A stretch of 18,078 nucleotides of DNA from Actinomycetota bacterium (GCA_018898235.1 JAHIJU010000060.1:1-18078), one strand, 5' to 3'; shown: positions 7,945 through 16,177, counted from the first letter of the stretch. Notes: generated from the letters alone by a model not told the origin. Numbers and translations are program-made.

Positions 7945-8224
7945 CTCACCGGGTGGCCAGGGACCGGACCGGTCGTACGCCGCAGCGACTGCCGCCGGTC
8001 CGGGCAGGCCGCTCAGGGGTTCGTGGCGTGGCGGGTCGTCGTCGGGGGCGTCGAAGGCCTCCCGGTCGGTCAGCCCGAGGTCTCCGCGGTGGAGGTAGCT
8101 CCGCCGTCCGGAGCGCCTCGATCGCGGTGAGGGGCACGTCCCGCAGGATCTGGTGCAGCCGACCCGCGGCGACGGCGAACTGCTCGGGCCACTCGGGCGA
8201 GTACGGCGATACCTCGACGGCCAT
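7945..8224 (-). pseudogene. Remnant of a GrpB-family (UPF0157 nucleotidyltransferase-like) gene
   Basis: The frame starting at ATG 8224 encodes MAVEVSPYSPEWPEQFAVA and then ILRDVPLTAIE, which matches the amino terminus of GrpB-family proteins. The conserved HIGSTxVPGLxAKP block that should follow is missing. The reading goes straight to EALRTA and then shifts frame. In the next frame, SYLHRGDLGLTDREAF (about 8099-8050) is the family's central Y.hRGDLG...REAF block. Deleting the single base at about 8100 makes ALRTAGYLHRGDLG continuous, so a 1-nt insertion is the likely lesion. The expected carboxy-terminal part is also missing. The shifted frame runs without a stop into the SDR start. The gene is therefore broken by an internal deletion, a frameshift and loss of the 3' end. 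An annotation program would probably call a 92-residue hypothetical protein here. Confidence 0.75.
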
Positions 8225-8311
8225 GGTCCAAGGATGGCGTACGCCCCTGGCGGGCTGGCGCTCCGCCGGGCACGTGCCGGGAGCGGGCCGGTATCCGCGG
8301 CGACCGGCGAC

Positions 8312-8317
8312 TATCCT
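8312..8317 (+). promoter_or_regulatory. -10 box for leaderless guaA
   Basis: TATCCT fits TANNNT and lies exactly 6 nt before GTG 8324. There is no Shine-Dalgarno sequence before that GTG, so transcription probably starts at the start codon. No clear -35 element. Confidence 0.55.
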
Positions 8318-8323
8318 GTGCCG

Positions 8324-9886
<1,563 letters not shown>

Positions 9887-9888
9887 GC

Positions 9889-10224
9889 GTGTCCCAGAAC
9901 GCCGCCGGGGCACTCACCCGGTACCGGGTGATGGCCTACGTCACCGGCACCATGCTCCTGCTCCTCTGCCTGGAGCTGGTGCTCAAGTACGTGGTGAACG
10001 TGCACGGTGACCACAGCTCGGTGATCGGCCCCTGGGTCGCCGTGGCCCACGGCTGGATCTACGTGATCTACCTGGTGACCGTCGTGCAGCTCTGGTCGGC
10101 GATGCGCTGGAACCTGGGCCGGCTGGTCACGATGGCGGCGGCCGGGGTGGTCCCCGTCATGTCCTTCGTGCTCGAACGACGGGTGCGGGCCGATGCGCTC
10201 GCCACGTTGCCGGCGGCTGACTGA
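9889..10224 (+). CDS. DUF3817 domain membrane protein
   Basis: A small integral membrane protein of about 111 residues with three or four predicted helices: YRVMAYVTGTMLLLLCLEL, then a conserved extramembrane loop with H and GPW, HGWIYVIYLVTVVQLW, and LVTMAAAGVVPVMSFVLERR. The RYRVMAYVTG start, the AHGW.Y..Y block and the P.MSF.LERR end are the DUF3817 pattern. Function is unknown; the family is often found beside guaA in actinobacteria. GTG 9889 is chosen because GGGAG (9879-9883) lies 5 nt upstream. GTG 9883, which overlaps the guaA stop by 4 nt, and GTG 9877 are in-frame alternatives. Either way it is cotranscribed with guaA. Confidence 0.85.
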   Translation: MSQNAAGALTRYRVMAYVTGTMLLLLCLELVLKYVVNVHGDHSSVIGPWVAVAHGWIYVIYLVTVVQLWSAMRWNLGRLVTMAAAGVVPVMSFVLERRVRADALATLPAAD

Positions 10225-10228
10225 CCCC

Positions 10229-11368
10229 GTGCGCGTCGTCCACGTCTCCGACTGCTACCCGCCCCGAACCGGCGGCATCGAATCGCAGGTCGGAGACCTC
10301 GCCGCACGTCAGGTGGCGGCGGGCGACGAGGTGCACGTGTTCACCGCGACCCCGGGCGAGGACGGTGCGCACGGTGGCCAGGTGGAGCTGCGCGACGGTG
10401 TGCGGGTGCACCGGATGGGGACGCGCCTGCCGTTCGACATGCCCGTCAACCCGGTGAGCGGCCCCAAGCTGTTGCGCTCGGGGTTCGGCGACGTGTCGCC
10501 CGATGTGGTGCACGTGCACGCCGGGATGGTCTCGCCGTTCGCGTTCGACGGCGCCCGGCTCGCGATCGCCTCGGGTCTGCCCACGGTGATCACCTGGCAC
10601 TGCATGCTCGACGGGATGTTGCCCGCGCTGCGGCTGGGCGCCCGCACGACCTCCTGGAACCGGGTCCCGGCCGCGCTGACCGCCGTCAGTGCAGCGGCCG
10701 CGCGGCGTGTGGCGGACGTGTTCGACGCCCCGGTCGAGGTGCTGCGCAACGGGCTCGACATGGCGGCGTGGCGGCCGGCCGACGGATCGGACCGGACGGG
10801 CGAGCACGGGCCGTTGCGGCTGGTCGCGACGATGCGGATGGCGCCGCGCAAACGGGCTGTGCCGCTCGTGCAGCTCGTCGGCCGCGCGGCGCGCGCACTG
10901 CCTCCCGATCGGCTGCGGCTCACGCTCATCGGCTCCGGGCCGTCGTTGGGCCGGGTCCGGTCGACCATCGCCGAGCTCGGGCTCGACCGGGCCGCCGAGC
11001 TCACCGGCCGGCTCGACCGTGCGGCGGTGCACCGGCGGTACTCCGAGGCCGACGTCTTCCTGGCCCCGGCCGAGCTCGAGGCGTTCGGTATCGCGGCGCT
11101 CGAGGCCCGGGCCTCCGGGCTCGTGGTCGTGGGGCGGTCGGGGACCGGCCTCGCCGAGTTCGTGCAGGACGGTGTCGACGGTCTGCTGGTCGACGACGAC
11201 CGCGCGATGTCCGATGCGATCGTCCGGCTCGCGCGGGACGGTGAGCTGCTCGCGCGACTCAAGACGCACAACCGCGCGGTGACCCCGGCCTTCGACTGGA
11301 CCGATGTGATCGGCGCGACCCGTGAGCAGTACGGGCGGGCCCGGGAGCTCGCCGCCCGCACGAGCTGA
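10229..11368 (+). CDS. Glycosyltransferase family 4 (GT-B fold)
   Basis: A 379-residue retaining GT-B enzyme that transfers a sugar from a nucleotide-sugar donor; acceptor unknown, plausibly a cell-envelope lipid or glycan. The amino-terminal domain starts VRVVHVSDCYPPRTGGIESQ, with the GG loop typical of GT4. PDVVHVHAG follows at 91-99, and VLRNGLD (171-177) marks the hinge. The carboxy domain has RMAPRKR (203-209), LIGSGP (233-238) and the family's E-x7-E motif, Glu284 and Glu292, in ELEAFGIAALEARASG. GTG 10229 is preferred to ATG 10193 because homology begins there and it leaves a 4-nt gap after the DUF3817 gene. No obvious ribosome site precedes it, so it may be translated by coupling. 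It is the last gene of the guaA transcription unit. Confidence 0.9.
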   Translation: MRVVHVSDCYPPRTGGIESQVGDLAARQVAAGDEVHVFTATPGEDGAHGGQVELRDGVRVHRMGTRLPFDMPVNPVSGPKLLRSGFGDVSPDVVHVHAGMVSPFAFDGARLAIASGLPTVITWHCMLDGMLPALRLGARTTSWNRVPAALTAVSAAAARRVADVFDAPVEVLRNGLDMAAWRPADGSDRTGEHGPLRLVATMRMAPRKRAVPLVQLVGRAARALPPDRLRLTLIGSGPSLGRVRSTIAELGLDRAAELTGRLDRAAVHRRYSEADVFLAPAELEAFGIAALEARASGLVVVGRSGTGLAEFVQDGVDGLLVDDDRAMSDAIVRLARDGELLARLKTHNRAVTPAFDWTDVIGATREQYGRARELAARTS

Positions 11369-11384
11369 CCCCGACGTCGCGGGG
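11369..11384. terminator. Hairpin between convergent genes
   Basis: CCCCG (11369-11373) pairs with CGGGG (11380-11384) over a 6-nt loop, directly after the glycosyltransferase stop and before the 3' end of the opposite-strand gene at 11417. There is no T-tract. The position fits a bidirectional terminator, but the stem is short. Confidence 0.3.
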
Positions 11385-11416
11385 CCCGGTGCGGGCGGCC
11401 GACCTCCCGGCCACGG

Positions 11417-11650
11417 TCACGACGTCGGCGGTCGGCCCCGGCGCAGGCCCGCGGTCAACGAGCCGATGAGCAGCGCGACGCCCGCGCCGGCGAGCAGCAC
11501 GATGGCCGCCAGCCCGAAGTCGATCGTCGACCCCGTCGCCAGTGCGATGACGCCCACGCCGAGCGCGGTCACCACCAGCCCCCACACCACGGTGGCGACG
11601 CGCGGTCCGCGGGTGTCGTTCGGGTCCTGCGGGATCGGGGTGCTGGTCAT
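11417..11650 (-). CDS. Small two-helix membrane protein, partner of PspC/LiaF-like gene
   Basis: A 77-residue protein of unknown function. A polar amino terminus (MTSTPIPQDPNDTRGPR) is followed by two hydrophobic helices at about 18-39 and 46-67, separated by a short turn, and a basic tail ending RRGRPPTS. ATG 11650 overlaps the TGA of the upstream PspC gene (ATGA) and has a strong AGGAGG site (11658-11663, 7-nt spacer), so it is made together with the PspC protein. That coupling suggests an accessory role in the same envelope-stress module; no domain is recognised. Confidence 0.8.
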   Translation of the reverse strand: MTSTPIPQDPNDTRGPRVATVVWGLVVTALGVGVIALATGSTIDFGLAAIVLLAGAGVALLIGSLTAGLRRGRPPTS

Positions 11651-13143
11651 CGTCCTGCCTCCTGCTCGATCGTGAGGTCGCCGGTGCCGAGTGTGACGTC
11701 GAGCCGGATGGTCCCGCCGGTGCCCGACGTCTCGAAGGTGCGGTTCAGGCCGACGCCGCTGGTGCGGCCCTGCTGGTCACCGGCGTCCCACTGCACGGAG
11801 CCCACGCCGACCGTGGCGGTCGCGTCCACGGCGACCCCGCGGGGCAGCAGGATGGTGAGGTCCCCGGCACCGAGGTCGACGGGCACGTCGTGGGTGCCGC
11901 CGCGCAGCCTCAGGTCCGACAGGTCGACGACGGTGTCCCCGAAGCCGACGTGCACCCCCTTCTCCGCCGCGGTGACGTCGGTGATCCGCACGCGCTGGTC
12001 GACGGTGGACGTTCCGGACGTCCACCCGTTGCTCGCACTGACCGGCCAGGCGACGAGGAGCACGAGGATGGCCAGGGCCGACAGGCCGCCGCCTCGTCGC
12101 CCGCGCAGGCCCGAGACCAGGATCCCGAGCCCCGCCCAGACCACGGTCGCGCCGGCCCCGATCAGGGCGACCGATGCCGTGAGGTGGCCGGAGCGCTCGG
12201 CCAGGAGCAACCCGGCGAACGTCAGGAGGGACAGGGCGACGACGACGCCGGTGGTGGCGCGGCCGGGGCCCCGCCGCCGCGGCGCGGGGGCCACCGGGGG
12301 CTGCCACCGGGTCGCGCCGACGGCGGGTCCGACGCCGGGCGCCCAGGGGGCCGTCGGCTGCTCGGCCGCCCAGGTGCCCGTGGCCGCCGTGGGCGTCTCG
12401 TCGGCCGTCGGGACCGTCCCGGGGGTCGTGGTCGAGCCGTCCTGGGTGGCGCCGTCCCCGGTGCCGCCGGCGGATCCGTCGGTGGCACCGTCGGCGGGGG
12501 CCGGGGGCGGCGCCGCCGCGGACGAGGCCCACATCGTGGCTGTCGCGGCCGGGCTGGTCGCCGACGCGTCCGGGAACGGCCCGTAGGGGCCGGGGGCCGG
12601 CGTCGGGTACGACGGCGGTACGGCACCGGTCGGGCCGGTCGGGAACGGTCCGTACCGCGTGGGTGGGCGCAGCTGACCGCCCGACTGCTGCGCGGCCAGC
12701 ACGACGAGGGCGATGACCAGGCCGAGGAGCACCAACCAGCCGAGCCCCTGCACGGCAGCCGGGACGTGCCACGGCGTCGCCCACGAGTCGCCGCGGCCGA
12801 TGCCGACCAGGACGAAGCCGATGGCGCCGAGCACCGCCACGTCGAACCGGCCCGCGAGCAGCTCCTCCAGGTGGATGCGGCCGTCCCGCGCCTCGGGCAG
12901 CAGCGCCCAGCCCAGGCCGTAGATCACCAGCCCGAACCCGCCGAGCAGCACCGTCACGCCCAGCAGCCCGCGCACGAGCAGCGGGTCGAGACCGAACCGG
13001 TGGGCCAACCCGGCGCAGACCCCGCCGATCCAGCGGTCGTCGGTACGGGCCAGGCCGGTGCGACGCACAGCACCGAAGAAGCCGGGACGGACGGTGTCGG
13101 CACCGGGCGGTGGCGTCCGGTCGGTGGGCGGGGTGGTGTTCAT
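11647..13143 (-). CDS. PspC-domain / LiaF-like envelope-stress membrane protein
   Basis: A 498-residue membrane protein that probably senses or modulates envelope stress with the divergent kinase. An amino-terminal PspC domain at about 27-85 has the DRWIGGVCAGLAHRFGLD pattern followed by a helix ending GWALLPE. Helices follow at about 100-116 and 133-150. A disordered Pro/Ala/Thr/Gly linker covers about 152-290. Three more helices lie at about 297-316, 323-345 and 353-370. The carboxy region (about 378-498) is beta-rich with GDTVVDLS, GAGDLTILLP and GTGDLTIEQ, as in the LiaF/DUF2154 antibiotic-response domain. I chose ATG 13143 because the protein then starts just before PspC; a GACGAT box lies 6 nt upstream. 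The open frame runs to 13302 but that crosses the promoter region. The layout resembles EsrI of Corynebacterium. Confidence 0.88.
   Translation of the reverse strand: MNTTPPTDRTPPPGADTVRPGFFGAVRRTGLARTDDRWIGGVCAGLAHRFGLDPLLVRGLLGVTVLLGGFGLVIYGLGWALLPEARDGRIHLEELLAGRFDVAVLGAIGFVLVGIGRGDSWATPWHVPAAVQGLGWLVLLGLVIALVVLAAQQSGGQLRPPTRYGPFPTGPTGAVPPSYPTPAPGPYGPFPDASATSPAATATMWASSAAAPPPAPADGATDGSAGGTGDGATQDGSTTTPGTVPTADETPTAATGTWAAEQPTAPWAPGVGPAVGATRWQPPVAPAPRRRGPGRATTGVVVALSLLTFAGLLLAERSGHLTASVALIGAGATVVWAGLGILVSGLRGRRGGGLSALAILVLLVAWPVSASNGWTSGTSTVDQRVRITDVTAAEKGVHVGFGDTVVDLSDLRLRGGTHDVPVDLGAGDLTILLPRGVAVDATATVGVGSVQWDAGDQQGRTSGVGLNRTFETSGTGGTIRLDVTLGTGDLTIEQEAGR
11658..11663 (-). promoter_or_regulatory. 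Ribosome binding site of the small membrane protein
   Basis: AGGAGG on the minus strand, 7 nt before ATG 11650 and inside the end of the PspC gene. It is a perfect site, which argues that this short gene is real. Confidence 0.7.
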
Positions 13144-13149
13144 GGCTCG

Positions 13150-13155
13150 ATCGTC
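13150..13155 (-). promoter_or_regulatory. Candidate -10 box of the PspC/LiaF-like gene
   Basis: GACGAT on the minus strand, exactly 6 nt before ATG 13143. It keeps the A2 and T6 of TANNNT. The divergent kinase gene has the identical hexamer at the identical distance. No clear ribosome site is present, so a leaderless transcript is likely. Confidence 0.4.
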
Positions 13156-13188
13156 GTCCGGCCGACAGGTCCCGGGCATCGGGTGCTG

Positions 13189-13228
13189 CCCTGAGTGGAC
13201 CCTGAAGGTTGCCCTGAACGGTCCCTCG
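13189..13228. promoter_or_regulatory. CCCTGA direct-repeat cluster, candidate response-regulator operator
   Basis: In the 125-bp divergent promoter region CCCTGA occurs at 13189-13194, 13200-13205 and 13212-13217, start-to-start 11 and 12 bp, with a degenerate copy CCCTCG at 13223-13228, a further 11 bp on. One inverted copy, TCAGGG, lies at 13262-13267 next to the kinase start. About one helical turn between copies puts them on one DNA face, as expected for cooperative binding of a dimeric regulator. Binding by the regulator encoded at 14558 is inference from position and from the usual autoregulation of such systems. Confidence 0.5.
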
Positions 13229-13256
13229 GTGCGTCCGGGGTGGGTCCCGGACGTGT

Positions 13257-13262
13257 GACGAT
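13257..13262 (+). promoter_or_regulatory. Candidate -10 box of the histidine kinase gene
   Basis: GACGAT, exactly 6 nt before GTG 13269, mirroring the box of the divergent gene. The last base overlaps the inverted TCAGGG copy (13262-13267), so a protein bound there would cover the start site. Confidence 0.4.
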
Positions 13263-13268
13263 CAGGGC

Positions 13269-14561
13269 GTGAGCAGCGTCGGTGTGGTCCCCGCCCGCCC
13301 ACCGTTGCTGCGCCCCGCGCGCGGTCGGTGGGTCGGCGGTGTGGCCGCTGGGCTCGCCGCCCATCTCGGGCTGCCGGTGCTCGCCGTGCGGGCCGCGCTG
13401 GTCGCGCTGCTGCTGCCGGCCGGTATCGGGGCCTGGCTCTACCTGTTCTGGTGGGTGACGGTGCCGACGGGCGAACCGCAGGACCCGTCCCGGACCCGTC
13501 CGGCGGCCATGTCCCGGCTGGTGAGCCGCCAGCCGCTGGTCGACCCCGGCCGACGGCTGCCGGTCACCGATGTCGCGATCGGGCTGATCCTGGTGGCCGG
13601 TGCCGTGCTGCTGGTGGCCGTGCGCCGGGGTGCCGTGGTCGATGTGACCTGGGTGCTGCCGCTGCTGCTCGTGCTCGGCGGGCTGACCCTTGCGTGGTCG
13701 CAGCTGGACGCCGCACAGCGTGGGCGGGTGCAGCGGATGGCCGGTGGACGCACCCCGGCGCCCGTGCTCGCGGTGCTCGGCGGTGTGCTGCTGGCGGTGG
13801 TCGGGGTGCTCCTCGTGGTCGGCAGGCTGACCGGTGAGGGTCTGGAGCCGACGATGCTGGTGCAGGCGGTGGTCGCCTCGCTGTCCGTGATCGCGGGTGT
13901 CGGGCTGGTGCTCGCGCCGTGGTGGTTGCGACTGGTGCGCGAGCTCGGCGACGAACGCACCGCCCGCGCGCGCGAGTCCGAGCGTGCGGACATCGCCGCG
14001 CATCTGCACGACTCGGTGCTGCAGACGCTGGCGCTGATCCGGGCCCATGCCGAGGAACCGGCCGAGGTGGCCCGGATGGCCCGCGCCCAGGAGCGGGAGC
14101 TGCGCGAGTGGCTCTACGCCGACCGTCCGGCGCCCTCGCAGTCGGTGGCGGCCGGGCTGCGCGCCGTGGTGGCGGAGGTCGAGGACACCCGGACCGGACC
14201 GGGCGGGCAGCCGGTCGCGGTCGACACCGTGGTGGTCGGCGACCGGGCGCCCGATGCCGATTCGGTGGCCCTGCTGCAGGCCGCCCGGGAGGCCCTGGTC
14301 AACGCGGTGACGCACGGCCGGCCGCCGGTGTCGCTGTACCTGGAGGTGCGTGACGACGCCCTGGAGGTGTTCGTGCGCGACCGGGGCGACGGCTTCGACC
14401 TCGACGAGATCGGCCCGGACAGGTTCGGGGTCCGTGAGTCGATCCTGGGCCGGGTGCGTCGCCGCGGCGGGACGGCCCAGGTGACATCCTCGGTCGACCG
14501 TGGCACCGAGGTGCACCTGGTGATGCCGGTGAGCGAGACTCCCACGCAGGAGGCGACATGA
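13269..14561 (+). CDS. PspC-domain sensor histidine kinase (NarX/LiaS-like, HisKA_3)
   Basis: A 430-residue membrane kinase. A PspC domain at about 13-67 (GRWVGGVAAGLAAHLGLP, then a helix ending LFWWVTVPTG) replaces a classical sensor domain. Further helices lie at about 100-118, 125-142, 165-185 and 197-219. The dimerisation/phosphoacceptor segment has HLHDSVLQTL, with His247 directly before Asp248 as the likely phosphorylated residue. The HATPase domain shows an N-box REALVNAVTHG (Glu341, Asn345), a G-box DRGDGFD (371-377) and a late GTEVHL. GTG 13269 is preceded by GACGAT at 6 nt. Its stop overlaps the response regulator start by 4 nt. PspC plus HisKA_3 resembles the kinase of actinobacterial EsrISR-type systems. 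It presumably signals cell-wall or membrane damage together with the divergent LiaF-like protein. Confidence 0.93.
   Translation: MSSVGVVPARPPLLRPARGRWVGGVAAGLAAHLGLPVLAVRAALVALLLPAGIGAWLYLFWWVTVPTGEPQDPSRTRPAAMSRLVSRQPLVDPGRRLPVTDVAIGLILVAGAVLLVAVRRGAVVDVTWVLPLLLVLGGLTLAWSQLDAAQRGRVQRMAGGRTPAPVLAVLGGVLLAVVGVLLVVGRLTGEGLEPTMLVQAVVASLSVIAGVGLVLAPWWLRLVRELGDERTARARESERADIAAHLHDSVLQTLALIRAHAEEPAEVARMARAQERELREWLYADRPAPSQSVAAGLRAVVAEVEDTRTGPGGQPVAVDTVVVGDRAPDADSVALLQAAREALVNAVTHGRPPVSLYLEVRDDALEVFVRDRGDGFDLDEIGPDRFGVRESILGRVRRRGGTAQVTSSVDRGTEVHLVMPVSETPTQEAT
14548..14553 (+). promoter_or_regulatory. Ribosome binding site of the response regulator
   Basis: AGGAGG, 4 nt before ATG 14558, within the end of the kinase gene. 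Together with the ATGA overlap it indicates coupled translation. Confidence 0.6.
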
Positions 14562-15214
14562 ACGAACGGGTGGACGTCGTGCTGGTCGACGACCACGCCC
14601 TGGTCCGGGCGGGGGTGCGGGCGTCGTTGGACGCCCGCGTCCGGGTGGTCGGCGAGGCGGGCGACGTGGACGGTGCCGTGCGGGTGGTGCACGAGCTGCG
14701 CCCGGCCGTCGTGCTGCTCGACGTGCACCTGCCCGGCGGTGACGGCGGTGGCGGGGCGGAGGTGGTCCGCTCGTGCACCGACCTGCTGGACGGCACCCGG
14801 TTCCTGGCGCTGTCCGTCTCGGACGCCGCGGAGGACGTGGTGTCGGTGATCCGGGTCGGCGCCCGCGGCTACGTGACCAAGGCGATCGACGGCCCGGCGC
14901 TGTCGGAAGCGGTGCTGCGGGTCGCCGGGGGCGATGCGGTGTTCTCGCCGCGGCTGGCCGGGTTCGTGCTGGATGCGTTCGGCACCTCGGTGGGCGACAT
15001 CGCGACCACTGACGGCGAGCTCGACCGGCTCTCGGCCCGCGAACGTGAGGTGATGCGGTTGATCGCCCGCGGCTACTCCTACAAGGAGGTCGCGAGCGAG
15101 CTGTTCATCTCGATCAAGACGGTGGAGACCCATGTGTCGGCGGTGCTGCGCAAGCTGCAGCTGTCGAACCGCAACGAGCTGACCCGTTGGGCCGCGGCGC
15201 GCCGTCTGCTGTGA
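14558..15214 (+). CDS. NarL/FixJ (LuxR-type) response regulator
   Basis: A 218-residue DNA-binding regulator, phosphorylated by the kinase encoded just upstream. The receiver domain (about 5-125) has the acidic pair Asp11/Asp12, phospho-acceptor Asp55 in VVLLDVHLPG, Ser86 and Lys108. The carboxy-terminal LuxR helix-turn-helix (about 155-215) has LSAREREVMRLIARG, then SYKEVASELFISIKTVETHV and a LRKLQLSNRNEL end. The loop after Asp55 is glycine-rich (PGGDGGGG), which is slightly unusual. It is the final gene of the kinase operon. Likely targets are its own divergent promoter, with the CCCTGA boxes, and envelope-stress genes elsewhere; this is inference. Confidence 0.95.
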   Translation: MNERVDVVLVDDHALVRAGVRASLDARVRVVGEAGDVDGAVRVVHELRPAVVLLDVHLPGGDGGGGAEVVRSCTDLLDGTRFLALSVSDAAEDVVSVIRVGARGYVTKAIDGPALSEAVLRVAGGDAVFSPRLAGFVLDAFGTSVGDIATTDGELDRLSAREREVMRLIARGYSYKEVASELFISIKTVETHVSAVLRKLQLSNRNELTRWAAARRLL

Positions 15215-15236
15215 TGGCGGGGACGGCACCGGACCC

Positions 15237-15242
15237 TAGGCT
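15237..15242 (+). promoter_or_regulatory. -10 box for leaderless membrane-protein gene
   Basis: TAGGCT fits TANNNT and lies exactly 6 nt before ATG 15249, without a ribosome site. It separates the 15249-16680 gene group from the two-component operon, whose last stop is 22 bp upstream of the box. Confidence 0.55.
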
Positions 15243-15248
15243 TGGGCC

Positions 15249-15596
15249 ATGTCCATCGTCTTCGGCGTCATCCTCGTCCTTCACCTCCTGGGCTGGGCGA
15301 TCGTGCTCGGCGGCACCCTGGTCAACCTCCGGTCAGGACTGATCGCGACGGGCGTGCTGCACGGCGCGCTCACGGCGCTGGTCACCGGTCTGATCCTCAC
15401 AGTGCTCGCCGGGGCCGCCGCGACCGCGGACGACCAGGTCATCTGGGCGAAGATGATCGCCAAGCTGGTCGTCGCGCTGGTCATCTGCGCCCTGGTCTGG
15501 TGGGGTGGCCGCCGCGAGAAGGCCGGGACGCCGCTGGTCGGTGCGGTCGCCGGGCTGACGTTCGTCAACGTGGTGATCGCGGTGCTGTGGAGCTGA
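15249..15596 (+). CDS. Four-helix membrane protein of unknown function
   Basis: A 115-residue hydrophobic protein with four helices at about 2-24, 34-55, 65-86 and 94-114. Conserved-looking features are HLLGWAIVLGGTLVNLRSG in the first helix and loop, LHGALTALVTG, and a lysine-containing third segment (AKMIAKLVVALVI). I recognise no named domain; it resembles conserved hypothetical membrane proteins of actinobacteria. The start is ATG 15249, just after a leaderless-type -10. Its TGA (15594-15596) sits inside the first unit of a tandem repeat, and the next gene begins 10 nt before this end in another frame. Confidence 0.8.
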   Translation: MSIVFGVILVLHLLGWAIVLGGTLVNLRSGLIATGVLHGALTALVTGLILTVLAGAAATADDQVIWAKMIAKLVVALVICALVWWGGRREKAGTPLVGAVAGLTFVNVVIAVLWS

Positions 15597-16177
15597 GCAC
15601 CGAGCTGGGCACTGAGCTGAGCACCGAGTTGGGCACTGACCGCTGGGCCGTCCGCGACGCGAGCGCGCAGGACGCAGCCGCCGTCGCAGCCATCTACGCC
15701 CCGTACGTCACGGGCACGGCGATCTCCTTCGAGGACTCGCCCCCGACGGCCGAGACGATGGCGGAGCGGATCGCCAAGGCCCAGGCGGGGTACGCCTATC
15801 TGGTGCTGACCCCCGCGGACGATCCGACCACCGTGCTCGGTTACGCCTACGCGGGTCCGTTCGCCGCGCGTCCGGCCTACCGCTGGTCGGCCGAGGCCAG
15901 CGTGTACGTGAGTGCGGACGTGCGTGGCCGTGGTGCCGGACGGGCGCTGTACGACGTGCTCATCCCACGGTTGGCGGCCCGTGGCTACCGCCGGTTGCTG
16001 GCGGGGATCACGGTGCCCAACGAGGCGTCGATCGGGCTGCACCGTGCGTACGGGTTCACCCAGGTCGCCGTCTACCCGAAGGTCGGCTGGAAGCTGGGCG
16101 CGTGGCGGGACGTGGCCTGGGTGATGCTCGACCTGGTGTCGGCCGACCAAGACCCGCCGGCAGAACCGGGCGTGTGA
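15587..16177 (+). CDS. GNAT N-acetyltransferase (phosphinothricin/MddA-like)
   Basis: A 196-residue acetyl-CoA-dependent acetyltransferase of the PAT/MddA (YncA) type; members acetylate phosphinothricin-like or methionine sulfone/sulfoximine amino groups. The domain begins WAVRDASAQDAAAVAAIYAP and has the family's TAISFED block. GYAYAGPFAARPAYRW is the substrate-side segment. SVYVSADVRGRGAGRALYD is the acetyl-CoA pyrophosphate loop (R/Q-x-x-G-x-G/A). The end has NEASIGLHRAYGF and PKVGWKLGAWRDVAWVML, also diagnostic. GTG 15587 is the nearest conventional start. It gives a repetitive leader (ELST/ELGT, four units) before the domain, and overlaps the upstream gene by 10 nt. TTG 15629 is an alternative that would drop most of the repeat. 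The actual substrate is not determined. Confidence 0.9.
   Translation: MELSTELGTELSTELGTDRWAVRDASAQDAAAVAAIYAPYVTGTAISFEDSPPTAETMAERIAKAQAGYAYLVLTPADDPTTVLGYAYAGPFAARPAYRWSAEASVYVSADVRGRGAGRALYDVLIPRLAARGYRRLLAGITVPNEASIGLHRAYGFTQVAVYPKVGWKLGAWRDVAWVMLDLVSADQDPPAEPGV
15590..15637 (+). repeat. 12-bp tandem repeat, four units, over a stop/start junction
   Basis: Four consecutive 12-mers: GAGCTGAGCACC, GAGCTGGGCACT, GAGCTGAGCACC, GAGTTGGGCACT. Units 1 and 3 are identical and units 2 and 4 differ by one base, so the array is also two 24-bp units. It encodes ELST-ELGT twice at the start of the acetyltransferase and contains the TGA of the preceding gene in unit 1. Confidence 0.95.

Noticed and set aside
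7946..8224. Intact 92-residue hypothetical protein
   Set aside because: Only the first ~37 residues resemble a protein family (GrpB); the rest is a frame-shifted reading. Better described as a pseudogene.
13144..13302. 53-codon amino-terminal extension of the PspC/LiaF-like protein
   Set aside because: It would cross the divergent promoter region and overlap the kinase start. The extension has no homology-like features.
13140..14516. 458-codon open frame antisense to the histidine kinase
   Set aside because: His/Arg/Gln-rich and featureless; the plus-strand kinase has all expected motifs.
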